A stretch of DNA of 15,791 nt from JBBQVS01 sp038211295 (lineage in GTDB: Bacteria > Chloroflexota > Ktedonobacteria > Ktedonobacterales > Ktedonobacteraceae). The stretch is from contig JBBQVS010000088.1 of NCBI GenBank assembly GCA_038211295.1, positions 1 through 15,791 on the forward strand. Direction: 5' to 3'. The notes beneath the pieces were generated by a model. That model was not told the origin of the DNA. It did no database searches and saw only the letters and a program-made list of their open reading frames with translations. A program made the position numbers and the translations under genes. Every line of letters begins with the position of its first letter. Within the stretch, counting starts at the first letter, position 1. Positions 1-7,218 of the stretch are shown here, piece after piece.

Positions 1-53
1 CAAAAAAACTTTGTGAAATTTATCTCCGCAACAGGTCTCATGGTGTATTGTTT

Positions 54-105
54 GCATATAGTTTGTGGCTCGTGTACATTTGTCCACTCGCCACAAAGTA
101 TATGC
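54..105. repeat. 16-bp inverted repeat, possible terminator
   Basis: Two 16-nt arms, 54-69 and 90-105, are complementary except for one base, around a 20-nt loop. They lie just past the stop codon of the minus-strand stress gene, so a transcription-ending or mRNA-stabilising hairpin is the simplest reading. No clean T-run follows on either strand, so a classic intrinsic terminator is not proven. Nothing else is visible in bases 1-120. Confidence 0.5.
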
Positions 106-120
106 ATCGACAAAATGTAC

Positions 121-498
121 TTAGCGGCCCTTATAGCCAGAACCTTTGTTATCGCGGAAGATACCTTCCACTTGCTGGTCTTTGCCATCGGGGCGTACCA
201 CAACTACTGCGCTCCCATTGGCGAATGCATCACTGTAATACTGGTACTCTTCCGCACCGATGCCCATGTTTTGCAGCATTGTTTGTGTGTCGCTCGCGCT
301 TTCGTCCTGCCGCTCGTTTGGGAAGATCAGCATATCTTTGATGCTTGTAAGAAAGTTCTCGTTTGTGTACTGCTTCGAGTAGCGTATCTGGTCGCTGGTA
401 AAGCCAACGTCGTGCAGTGCCTCAACGGTCTGTTCTGCGTCGCTTGTGCTATCAAATGTCGCCATTGCGATACTCTGGTGTGTTGGATTCTCTGCCAT
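121..498 (-). CDS. General stress protein, YflT/17M-like
   Basis: This is a 125-residue soluble protein of the YflT (heat-induced stress protein) type. The N-terminal half has the family look: a hydrophobic strand followed by FDSTSDAEQTVEALHDVGF (residues 15-33). The C-terminal half has GIGAEEYQYYSDAFANGSAV (79-98) leading into a VVVVRP strand. These small alpha/beta proteins are associated with general stress responses; their biochemical role is not known. I chose the ATG at 498 over one 11 codons upstream because AAGGAG (507-512) sits 8 nt before it. The gene is separated by 107 bases from the lipoprotein gene upstream, so it could be transcribed alone or by read-through. The family call is from motif memory and is fairly secure; the physiological role is inference. 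Confidence 0.78.
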   Translation of the reverse strand: MAENPTHQSIAMATFDSTSDAEQTVEALHDVGFTSDQIRYSKQYTNENFLTSIKDMLIFPNERQDESASDTQTMLQNMGIGAEEYQYYSDAFANGSAVVVVRPDGKDQQVEGIFRDNKGSGYKGR

Positions 499-506
499 AA
501 AGATCT

Positions 507-512
507 CTCCTT
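507..512 (-). promoter_or_regulatory. Ribosome binding site deciding the stress-protein start
   Basis: AAGGAG on the minus strand, 8 nt before the ATG at 498. It makes the internal ATG a better start than the upstream in-frame ATG at 531, which has no comparable site. Confidence 0.75.
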
Positions 513-605
513 GCTCTGAAATAGTGTTCACTTGTAGAAGCCTTCTCTACAGGTACGTTTCACAGGCCCGAAATGTCTCAATGAGAACGTGCCACTACAT
601 GTATT

Positions 606-2015
606 CTACTCCACCGAAACGCCAACAACGCCCGTAAGCGTCCCAACATAGATATGATGTGCTGCAAGTGTGGGCGTCGCGAAACGCGAGACTTGCCCAA
701 CCGTAACATTCGCTCGTATCTTGCCCGTCGCGCTATCCAGTGCGTACAGACCACCGTCCGATGGGTTCATGGCGTATATGGTGTTGCCGCCAATCACGGG
801 CGAACCAGTGAGCTGGTCGGAGGCCACCCACCCCATTGTCACCTTGCCCGCGTTCAGCACAAGCTGACGCAAGCCGGAGGTACACGGTACGAAGATGTGC
901 GTACCGTTGGTCGCTGCTCCCCCGAACGAGGGGCAAATCTGGGCTACCTGTGCCTGCCCACCAACACCACCGAGGGCATTGCTGTGCAGAATGTAGCCGA
1001 GACCTGATTTTCCATCGGCAAAGATCAATCCATTAGGTAACAGCAATGGCCCCATTGAACCGAGGTCAGCGTCACGCGCGTTTTCATCCTGCCAATTCTG
1101 CGGTGCGAACCCATCCTCTAGCTGTAACGTTGGTGACAGGCGCAGAATAGAGTCGCTATGATCCCATCCGCCCTGCGTGGTTTCGCCGTTGCCCACCGCG
1201 ACATAGAGCCGACCCGCCGCGTCTATCGCTGGCCCCGACGGTGCCCATATTCCACCCTCGCGCGTTGTTGGAACTTGATAGGAGAGAAGCGGCCCCGTGC
1301 CATCAGTCTTGCTACCGACAACCCATCCATGATAGTTCGCGCAATCGCCCGCGAGTCCGCCATAAGCAATATATACGGTGCTGTTCGCCAGTGCGAGGGC
1401 CGCACGCTGCTGATGCGCGACAACATCCATTCCCTTAGGGTCTGCGACGCGGCGCACCTTGACTACACCCGTACTTGCGTCAAGCCCAACCAGAATGTGC
1501 GCTGGCCCGGTGATCTCCGCAACCGCGAAGACCAGACCAGTCGCTGAATCATATACAGGTGTTCCCGTGATACCAAGCGGGCTGATATTGCCACACGGCA
1601 AACTGGATTGCTCAACAGGCGTCCCTACATTCGTGTGCCAGAGGATTTGCCCCGTTGCTCCATCGAGCGAATACAGCGTATCGTTTTCAGTCGCGACAAG
1701 CACATGTCCACCAACAGTAAGGGGTTCACCATATACAGCCCCATCAAGCTGTGTATTCCATGCTCGCGTGAGTCTCTGCGGGTCTGCCATACTCGCGATG
1801 TACCCGGCACGCGTGTTTTCGTAATGATATGTTGTCCAATCGCTCTTTTGCGGAGATACAGTTTTCGTTGTACTCGCACCTGGCTGCAATGTCAAAGGAG
1901 TAACTTGCACTGGCCGCGAAGCTGGCACCAATGGGTTACTACATCCCGCCAGAACAAGCAGTATGATCGCCATTGCTACCCATTGGAGGCGTGTATAGAG
2001 GTTGTAACTATGCAT
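606..2015 (-). CDS. Lipoprotein with PQQ-like beta-propeller repeats
   Basis: This is a 469-residue exported lipoprotein. Residues 1-25 form a lipoprotein signal: a short basic start, a hydrophobic core (13-22) and the lipobox LAGC with Cys25 as the lipidation site. A Pro/Thr/Ser-rich linker (26-60) follows. The rest is a beta-propeller built from PQQ-type blades, seen in repeats such as LYSLDGATGQILWHTNVG (114-131), LVGLDASTGVVKV (175-187) and LYALDSATGKIRANVTVG (423-440). Cys141, Cys225, Cys361 and Cys378 could form disulfides outside the cell. The blades resemble BamB-like and quinoprotein propellers, but no dehydrogenase active site was recognised, so a structural or binding role is as likely as an enzymatic one. 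The ATG at 2015 has only a weak, distant GGAAAG upstream, but the signal peptide fits this start. A TATAAA box (2056-2061) lies just past the terminator of the upstream gene. Confidence 0.82.
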   Translation of the reverse strand: MHSYNLYTRLQWVAMAIILLVLAGCSNPLVPASRPVQVTPLTLQPGASTTKTVSPQKSDWTTYHYENTRAGYIASMADPQRLTRAWNTQLDGAVYGEPLTVGGHVLVATENDTLYSLDGATGQILWHTNVGTPVEQSSLPCGNISPLGITGTPVYDSATGLVFAVAEITGPAHILVGLDASTGVVKVRRVADPKGMDVVAHQQRAALALANSTVYIAYGGLAGDCANYHGWVVGSKTDGTGPLLSYQVPTTREGGIWAPSGPAIDAAGRLYVAVGNGETTQGGWDHSDSILRLSPTLQLEDGFAPQNWQDENARDADLGSMGPLLLPNGLIFADGKSGLGYILHSNALGGVGGQAQVAQICPSFGGAATNGTHIFVPCTSGLRQLVLNAGKVTMGWVASDQLTGSPVIGGNTIYAMNPSDGGLYALDSATGKIRANVTVGQVSRFATPTLAAHHIYVGTLTGVVGVSVE

Positions 2016-2068
2016 AAATAGCTAAATCTTTTCTTTCCGGTATCGCTATCCTACTTTTATAAGGGCGA

Positions 2069-2119
2069 AAAATGCCCTCCTCGTACCTCTTATTGTAGGG
2101 GAAGAGGCACGAGGAGGGC
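2069..2119 (-). terminator. Intrinsic terminator of the aldo/keto reductase gene
   Basis: 18-nt arms (2074-2091 and 2102-2119) pair with one mismatch around a 10-nt loop. On the minus strand the hairpin is followed by ATTTTT (2068-2073). It lies 12 nt past the stop codon of the reductase gene and separates it from the lipoprotein gene. Confidence 0.85.
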
Positions 2120-2131
2120 AAGAAACCAGCG

Positions 2132-3028
2132 TTATTTGCTACTCTGGTCTATCGCGTCGTATTCTTCTTGTGTCAGCTTCAATGTGGCCCCCTGCACGTT
2201 CTCTTCAAGGTGCTTGACGGAAGACGTACCGGGAATTGGCAGCATTGTGCTGGAACGATGCAAGAGCCATGCAAGCGCGATCTGGCCCGGTTGGGCGTTG
2301 CGCTGCTGCGCGATCTTTTCGAGCGGACTCCCCGACTGCGCAAGCTTGCCTGTCGAAAGCGGATTCCACGGAATGAACCCGATACCCTGCCGCGCACAGG
2401 TATCAACCATCTCTTCACTCTGCTGCTCCGTCATATACTCAGACTGGCGGTTTGACAGGTTATAGTGATTCTGAACGGTCACAATTGGCACAATCTTTTG
2501 TGCCTGCGCGAGCTGCTCAAGTGTCACGTTGGAAAGCCCGACATGGCGAATCTTACCCTCGGCCTTCATCTTCGCGACCTCGCCCACTGAATCCTCAAAC
2601 GGAACCTTGGGGTCTGGACGGTGAAATTGATAGATGTCGATTACGTCGAGGCGCAAGCGTTGTAGGCTGCCTTCCAGTGCCTCGCGCAAATGTTTGGGGC
2701 TACCATCCAAAGGCCACTCACCCGGCCCCGTGCGAAGCAGGCCGCCTTTGGTTGTGATGACAAGGCCCCTTGTATAGGGATAGAGAGCCTCAGCGATAAG
2801 CGACTCGCTTACCTCTGGCCCATAGGAATCGGCGGTATCAATCAAGTTGATGCCCAACTCCAATGCACGATGCAGGACCGCAATTGCCTCCGGCTTATTC
2901 GCGGGTGGCCCCCAGATACCTTCACCTGTGATACGCATGGCACCGAAGCCAAGCCGATACACTTGTATATCGCCACCAAGCATGATTGTCCCACTGGCCT
3001 CTGCTGGTCGTTGCGTCGTATGCTGCAT
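2132..3028 (-). CDS. Aldo/keto reductase (YdbC-like)
   Basis: This is a 298-residue cytoplasmic NADPH-dependent oxidoreductase of the aldo/keto reductase family, folded as a TIM barrel. The catalytic tetrad is visible: Asp64 and Tyr69 in DTADSYGPEVSES, Lys94 in ITTKGG and His136 in YQFHRPDP. The C-terminal half carries the cofactor-binding stretch PIPGTSSVKHLEENV (264-278). The opening, LGFGAMRITGEGIWGPP (26-42), and ALYPYTRGLVITTK resemble E. coli YdbC more than the voltage-channel beta-subunit branch. The substrate cannot be read from the sequence. The start at 3028 is preceded by AGAGG with 7-nt spacing; a further ATG 14 codons upstream would add a basic stretch with no clear binding site. 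The gene is monocistronic, with its own terminator downstream, and is divergent from the biotin carrier gene. Confidence 0.9.
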   Translation of the reverse strand: MQHTTQRPAEASGTIMLGGDIQVYRLGFGAMRITGEGIWGPPANKPEAIAVLHRALELGINLIDTADSYGPEVSESLIAEALYPYTRGLVITTKGGLLRTGPGEWPLDGSPKHLREALEGSLQRLRLDVIDIYQFHRPDPKVPFEDSVGEVAKMKAEGKIRHVGLSNVTLEQLAQAQKIVPIVTVQNHYNLSNRQSEYMTEQQSEEMVDTCARQGIGFIPWNPLSTGKLAQSGSPLEKIAQQRNAQPGQIALAWLLHRSSTMLPIPGTSSVKHLEENVQGATLKLTQEEYDAIDQSSK

Positions 3029-3156
3029 GTTTTTTCCTCTTTTCACTATGTTAGTAAAAACGCTATACATGTTACACGAAAGAGAGGTGGTTTAGGTGTC
3101 GCGGCTCGTGCAAGCAGTCTGCAATATGTTATACAGGACTGTCTACTATGTAAAGA

Positions 3157-3165
3157 TGGTACAAT
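3157..3165 (+). promoter_or_regulatory. Candidate extended -10 promoter of the biotin carrier gene
   Basis: TGGTACAAT forms an extended -10 element about 44 bases before the start codon. No convincing -35 was found at the expected distance, which is tolerated with an extended -10. The spacing to the coding start is sensible, but this remains a by-eye call. Confidence 0.4.
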
Positions 3166-3208
3166 AGCGATACTCCTTCAAGAATATCGCACTACTAAAG
3201 AGGTATAT

Positions 3209-3772
3209 ATGTCTTATATAGCCACAATTCACAACAAGACACATCGCGTCGATATCGGAGACGAAAGTCATCAATCTGTGACGCTTGACGAGACGACTCA
3301 TGCCCTCGACTGGCAGCAGGTCGCCCCACTTGCCGCTGATAGCAAGGGCGTGATAAACGAGGGCGGACGCTTTACCCTGCTTATCGAAGGTCGCTCTTAT
3401 GAAGTGCTTGGACGTCGCATCACAAAGCCCGATCAGAAGGGCAGCGAAACATATGAGATACAGGTGGTAGGTCGGCGCTTCGAGGTTACGGTAGAAGATG
3501 AGCGTACAAAGCTGCTCACAGGTCTGGCACGCTCAAATGGCGCGAGCGGCGTGGCAACCGTGCAAGCTCCCATGCCGGGCCTTGTCGTTGGTATTCCATT
3601 AGCGTTGGGGGCGACAGTTGAAGCGGGCCAGACCGTTGTTGTGCTTGAGGCGATGAAGATGGAAAACGACCTTGCCGCGCCAATCGCTGGAACAATCAAA
3701 GAAATCCGCGTCAGCAAGGGGCAGACCGTCGATCAGGGGGAAGCGTTAGTGGTGGTCTCCTCCTCGGAATAA
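3209..3772 (+). CDS. Biotin carboxyl carrier protein (acyl-CoA carboxylase type)
   Basis: This is a 187-residue carrier protein. The C-terminal 75 residues are a biotinyl/lipoyl domain: APMPGLVVGIPLALGATVEAGQ (120-141), then VLEAMKMEND with Lys150 in the AMKM motif as the biotinylated residue, and the hinge APIAGTIKEIRVSKGQTVDQG (157-177). The first 100 residues are a hydrophilic beta-rich region, like that in stand-alone carriers of propionyl/acetyl-CoA carboxylases. The biotin would shuttle carboxyl groups between biotin carboxylase and carboxyltransferase subunits, neither of which is in the window. The start at 3209 follows AAAGAGG with 5-nt spacing. The frame is open much further upstream but only as antisense to the reductase. 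The next gene is a methylmalonyl-CoA-type mutase, which favours a propionyl-CoA carboxylase role over fatty-acid synthesis; that is inference. Confidence 0.88.
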   Translation: MSYIATIHNKTHRVDIGDESHQSVTLDETTHALDWQQVAPLAADSKGVINEGGRFTLLIEGRSYEVLGRRITKPDQKGSETYEIQVVGRRFEVTVEDERTKLLTGLARSNGASGVATVQAPMPGLVVGIPLALGATVEAGQTVVVLEAMKMENDLAAPIAGTIKEIRVSKGQTVDQGEALVVVSSSE

Positions 3773-3799
3773 ATTGACTGCCGCGCATCGCTAGAACGA

Positions 3800-3872
3800 G
3801 ATGATGAGGGAGCATAGCGGGGACAAACCTCACTTGTCCCCGTCATGCTCCCTCGTCATCTTGTGCGTTTTT
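3800..3872 (+). terminator. Very long intrinsic terminator after the biotin carrier gene
   Basis: 27-nt arms (3800-3826 and 3834-3860) pair with only three imperfect positions, one of them a G-T pair, around a 7-nt loop. GTTTTT follows at 3867-3872. The hairpin starts 27 bases after the stop codon, and its downstream edge runs into the promoter of the mutase gene. Confidence 0.85.
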
Positions 3873-3888
3873 GTTGGTATGTTATAAT
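3861..3888 (+). promoter_or_regulatory. Promoter of the acyl-CoA mutase gene
   Basis: A perfect TATAAT (3883-3888) is preceded by TGT, giving an extended -10. TTGTGC (3861-3866) can serve as a partial -35 with a 16-bp spacer. The predicted transcript start is about 20 bases before the coding start, so the leader is short. The -35 directly abuts the terminator hairpin of the gene before it. Confidence 0.65.
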
Positions 3889-3916
3889 TCTTTGAGATGC
3901 AAAGAAGGGAGGCACT

Positions 3917-5584
3917 ATGGAGCAACACGAAAGCACGTCCGCCGCAGAGTGGCGCGAGACAACGGCACGCGCCGCATGCGAGAAAACGAAAGAGCGTCAG
4001 GAAACATTTGTCACAAGCTCGAACATAGAGGTTCCGGGTGCTGCGACTGCCGACGACCTGCAAGGGGTTGACTTGCATGCACAGCTTGGCTATCCCGGCG
4101 AATTTCCCTTCACGCGCGGCATTCACCCCGGTATGTATCGTTCACGTCTGTGGACAATGCGTCAGTACGCGGGTTTCGCGACAGCGGAAGAGTCGAATAA
4201 ACGCTATCATTACCTGCTCGCGCAAGGCACAACCGGTCTTTCCGTCGCCTTCGACCTGCCCACTCAAATGGGCTATGATGCCGACCATTCTTTATCGGAG
4301 GGCGAGGTTGGCAAGGTAGGTGTTTCGATTTCGAGTATAGAAGACATGGAGACGTTGTTACACGACTTACCGCTTGACCGCATCAGTACGTCGATGACGA
4401 TAAACGCCACCGCGAGTATTCTGCTTGCGCTCTACATCGCAGTCGCGAAAAAACAGGGGATTGCGGCAAATAAGCTCTCCGGTACAGTGCAAAACGACAT
4501 CCTCAAAGAGTATATCGCGCGTGGCACGTATATTTATCCGCCAGAGCATTCAATGCGTATTATTACCGATATTTTCCGTTTTTGTGGCGAGCAGGTGCCG
4601 CGCTGGAACACAATTAGCATTAGCGGCTATCATATTCGCGAGGCGGGGTCAACGGCGGTGCAAGAGGTCGCGTTCACGCTTGCCAACGCGATCAGCTATG
4701 TTGAGGCCGCGCTCCACGCTGGCCTGAACGTTGACCGTTTCGCGGGTCAACTCTCCTTCTTTTTCAACAGCCACAACAACTTGTTTGAAGAGGTTGCCAA
4801 GTTTCGCGCCGCGCGGCGCATGTGGGCGCACATCATGAAGGAACGCTTTCAGGCGCAAGACCCACGTTCGCTTATGTTACGCTTTCACACGCAGACCGCC
4901 GGCTCGACGCTGACCGCGCAACAACCCGACAACAACATCGTGCGTACTGCCTATCAGGCACTCGCGGCGGTACTCGGTGGCACACAATCGCTCCATACCA
5001 ACTCGAAGGACGAGGCTCTGTCTTTGCCTACTGAAGAGTCGGCACGGGTCGCGTTACGCACGCAGCAGATCCTCGCGTTGGAGACGGGCGTAGCCGATAC
5101 CGTCGATCCGCTCGCGGGTTCGTACTATGTAGAGTCGCTTACAAACGAGATCGAGCAACGCGCGTGGGGATATATTCAGCGCATCGACGCGCTCGGTGGC
5201 AGCGTGCGGGCGATTGAGCATGGTTTTATGCAGGCAGAGATCGAGCAGGCGGCGTATGAGTATCAGCTTGCGCTGGAAGCCAAACGGGCCATAGTGGTTG
5301 GCGTCAATCGTTTTACTCTTGAGCAAGAGGTACGACCAGAGTTGTTGCGAATGGATATCGAGACGGGGCGGCGGCAAGCGGCGAAAGTTGCCGCGCTTCG
5401 TCAGAGACGCGACAACGAACAGGTACAACAGAGCCTACGCGCTCTCGAACAGGGCGCGACAGGCCGCGACAATCTGATGCCGTTGATTATCAGCGCGGTT
5501 GAGTCATACGCAACGCTTGGCGAGATCAGCGATACTATGCGGCACGTTTTTGGTGAACAACGAGAATTTCGTAGCGCAGAATAG
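3917..5584 (+). CDS. B12-dependent acyl-CoA mutase large subunit (methylmalonyl-CoA mutase type)
   Basis: This is a 555-residue catalytic subunit of the methylmalonyl-CoA / isobutyryl-CoA / hydroxyisobutyryl-CoA mutase family, which rearranges acyl-CoA carbon skeletons with adenosylcobalamin. Family blocks appear in order: LGYPGEFPFTRGIHPGMY (57-74), WTMRQYAGF (79-87), SVAFDLPTQMGYDAD (109-123), GTVQNDILKEYIARG (189-203), SISGYHIREAGS (234-245), then FHTQTAGSTLTAQQP and QSLHTNSKDEALSLPTE further on. The protein ends after the TIM-barrel part and has no cobalamin-binding DxHxxG domain, so it must pair with a separate small B12 subunit that is not in this window. The start at 3917 has AGGGAGG 6 nt upstream. 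Proximity to a biotin carrier suggests propionyl-CoA to succinyl-CoA conversion. Which of the three substrates is used cannot be settled from sequence by eye. Confidence 0.9.
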   Translation: MEQHESTSAAEWRETTARAACEKTKERQETFVTSSNIEVPGAATADDLQGVDLHAQLGYPGEFPFTRGIHPGMYRSRLWTMRQYAGFATAEESNKRYHYLLAQGTTGLSVAFDLPTQMGYDADHSLSEGEVGKVGVSISSIEDMETLLHDLPLDRISTSMTINATASILLALYIAVAKKQGIAANKLSGTVQNDILKEYIARGTYIYPPEHSMRIITDIFRFCGEQVPRWNTISISGYHIREAGSTAVQEVAFTLANAISYVEAALHAGLNVDRFAGQLSFFFNSHNNLFEEVAKFRAARRMWAHIMKERFQAQDPRSLMLRFHTQTAGSTLTAQQPDNNIVRTAYQALAAVLGGTQSLHTNSKDEALSLPTEESARVALRTQQILALETGVADTVDPLAGSYYVESLTNEIEQRAWGYIQRIDALGGSVRAIEHGFMQAEIEQAAYEYQLALEAKRAIVVGVNRFTLEQEVRPELLRMDIETGRRQAAKVAALRQRRDNEQVQQSLRALEQGATGRDNLMPLIISAVESYATLGEISDTMRHVFGEQREFRSAE

Positions 5585-5597
5585 AAACAAGAAAAAT

Positions 5598-6497
5598 ATG
5601 CAACAATGGAGTTTAGAGAACGAGTCGTCAGAGGCACAGCCCGGACGTGATGCGGAACGAAGTATAAACGCCTTTGATGATGTGCGACGGAGCACGGTAC
5701 GCGGAGCGATGGCACCGATTGGTGTGTTTGATTCGGGCGCGGGCGGTCTTACAATTCTGTCGGCCCTACGTCAAGAATTACCACAGGAAGACTATATTTA
5801 CTTTGGCGATACCACGCACTGCCCCTATGGAGTACGCACCGACGCCGAAATCGCCGAACTCTCGCTGACGGCATGTCGTTTCCTGCTTGCACAAGGCGTC
5901 AAGCTGATTGTGGTGGCGTGCAATACCGCCTCGCAAGCGGCACTGACAACGCTGCGTGCCACGCTCTCGGTTCCCTTTGTGGGCGTTGTACCAGCAGTCA
6001 AACCGGCGGCACGTGCCACCAAACGTGGCCATATCGGTGTCGCCGCGACCAATCAAGCTGTGAAAGCTGCGTACCTGCATCACTTGATTGAAGACTTCGC
6101 GGCAGGTGTACAAGTATACGCGGTAGGATGTCCGGAGTTGGTCACGCTGGTGGAACGTGGCGACCTTGAGGGGCCTGTGGTGGATGAGACGTTACGGCAC
6201 GTGTTACAACCGCTCCTCGCGGAACACATCGATGTGCTTGTGCTGGGATGTACTCACTTCCCCGCGATGCGACCCGCGATTGAACATGTCGTAGGGAAAA
6301 ACGTCCTTGTTATTGATAGTGGGGCCGCCGTAGCCCGTCGTACTCATGCCGTGCTGGACGCCGAGGCTCTGACTCACCCCACTGATGCATCTGCGGGAAC
6401 TGTTAAAATTTGGTGTAGTGGTGAGCCAGAGACGTTCAGCCGTGTTGCCAGTAAAGTGCTTGGCGCATCCGTCGTCGCTCGGAGAGCAATATCATAA
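5598..6497 (+). CDS. murI: Glutamate racemase
   Basis: This is a glutamate racemase (299 residues from this start), supplying D-glutamate for peptidoglycan in the cytoplasm. Family hallmarks are IGVFDSGAGGLTIL (41-54), YFGDTTHCPYG (68-78), VACNTAS with catalytic Cys108, and LGCTHFP with catalytic Cys218, followed by VIDSGAAVARRT (238-249). The start is uncertain. The ATG at 5598 gives a 37-residue hydrophilic extension and has a poor binding site. The ATG at 5709 (MAPIGVFDSG) matches the usual beginning of the family, but its GGAG lies only 2 nt away. Whichever is used, the catalytic domain is intact and of normal length (about 262 residues from 5709). It follows the mutase gene by 13 bases (5598 start) and precedes the PAP2 gene by 8 bases, so it is probably co-transcribed with its downstream neighbours. 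Confidence 0.93.
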   Translation: MQQWSLENESSEAQPGRDAERSINAFDDVRRSTVRGAMAPIGVFDSGAGGLTILSALRQELPQEDYIYFGDTTHCPYGVRTDAEIAELSLTACRFLLAQGVKLIVVACNTASQAALTTLRATLSVPFVGVVPAVKPAARATKRGHIGVAATNQAVKAAYLHHLIEDFAAGVQVYAVGCPELVTLVERGDLEGPVVDETLRHVLQPLLAEHIDVLVLGCTHFPAMRPAIEHVVGKNVLVIDSGAAVARRTHAVLDAEALTHPTDASAGTVKIWCSGEPETFSRVASKVLGASVVARRAIS

Positions 6498-6505
6498 GGA
6501 GTGTT

Positions 6506-7171
6506 ATGTCTGATGAACTTGTGCTTGACGAAAGCACACAATCCTCGTCCCTGTCTAGCGTCCCATCGGAAGCATCGCCACGCAAAACGGGGCGCATTCT
6601 TGTGGCACACTATGTCTCAAATATTCTTTCACCTGTAGCGATCTCGTTACCATTCGTGTTACTCGTGGCCCTTTATCATACTCGCGATGTTCCAATGGCC
6701 ATGCTTTCTGCCCTTATTGTTCTCTTCTTTTTGAGCTTTGGCCCGATGGTCTATATTCTCATCGGTGTACGCACAGGCAAATTTACTGATCCTGATGTAA
6801 GTATGCGCTCACAACGTGTGGGTCCGTTTCTCTTCGGCATTGGCTCCTCGCTTATGGGTTTTGTGACCCTGTTTCTCATTCATGGCCCCAAAAATCTGCA
6901 AACACTCATTTTGATAACGCTTATAAGCGGTGCTGTCATGATGGTCGTTACGCTCTGGTGGAAAATTAGTATTCATGCCTCGTCGCTTGCCGCTGTCGCA
7001 ACGGTACTGACCGCCCTCTATGGCATCGCTCTGCTCTCTTCGTTTGTCTTGCTGATCGCGGTTTGCTGGTCGCGGGTAGTCTTACGTCGCCATACATTGG
7101 GGCAAGTAGTCGCGGGATCGCTCGTGAGCATTGCGCTAACGTCACTTATTCTTGTGATACGTGGTGTCTAA
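6506..7171 (+). CDS. PAP2-family membrane phosphatase-like protein
   Basis: This 221-residue integral membrane protein has a hydrophilic first 30 residues and then about six hydrophobic segments (near 32-57, 64-88, 107-126, 132-151, 160-186 and 198-219). Near the end it carries WSRVVLRRHTLGQVVAGS (188-205), which matches the third PAP2 motif (SR...H...). KISIHASS (153-160) stands where PSGH normally sits and keeps its His157. SMRSQRVGPF (99-108) stands in for the first motif. PAP2 enzymes remove phosphate from lipid phosphates, including undecaprenyl pyrophosphate. The usual Asp after the third-motif His is Gln200, and the second motif is altered, so activity should not be assumed. The start has AAGGAG 5 nt upstream. 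It sits 8 bases after murI, so a link to cell-wall lipid carrier recycling is attractive but only inferred. Confidence 0.72.
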   Translation: MSDELVLDESTQSSSLSSVPSEASPRKTGRILVAHYVSNILSPVAISLPFVLLVALYHTRDVPMAMLSALIVLFFLSFGPMVYILIGVRTGKFTDPDVSMRSQRVGPFLFGIGSSLMGFVTLFLIHGPKNLQTLILITLISGAVMMVVTLWWKISIHASSLAAVATVLTALYGIALLSSFVLLIAVCWSRVVLRRHTLGQVVAGSLVSIALTSLILVIRGV

Positions 7172-7218
7172 ACGTTTTTAGACGAATTGCAGAAAAACAG
7201 TGGAAAGGAACTATTTCT

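Noticed and set aside
13..519. Open frame of 168 codons on the plus strand
   Set aside because: It is antisense to the stress-protein gene, has a Cys-rich unlikely composition and no ribosome binding site. The minus-strand gene has family motifs and a good site.
533..551. Small hairpin TGTAGA/TCTACA between the stress and lipoprotein genes
   Set aside because: Only 6 bp, no T-run, and compatible with chance in a 107-base gap; too weak to list as a terminator.
2690..3208. Upstream extension of the biotin carrier frame
   Set aside because: The extension runs antisense through the aldo/keto reductase gene. The ATG at 3209 has AAAGAGG at the right distance and gives a normal carrier length.
7063..7218. 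Longer N-terminus for the MpaB-like protein
   Set aside because: It would overlap the PAP2 gene out of frame. The ATG at 7219 has AAAGGAA upstream.
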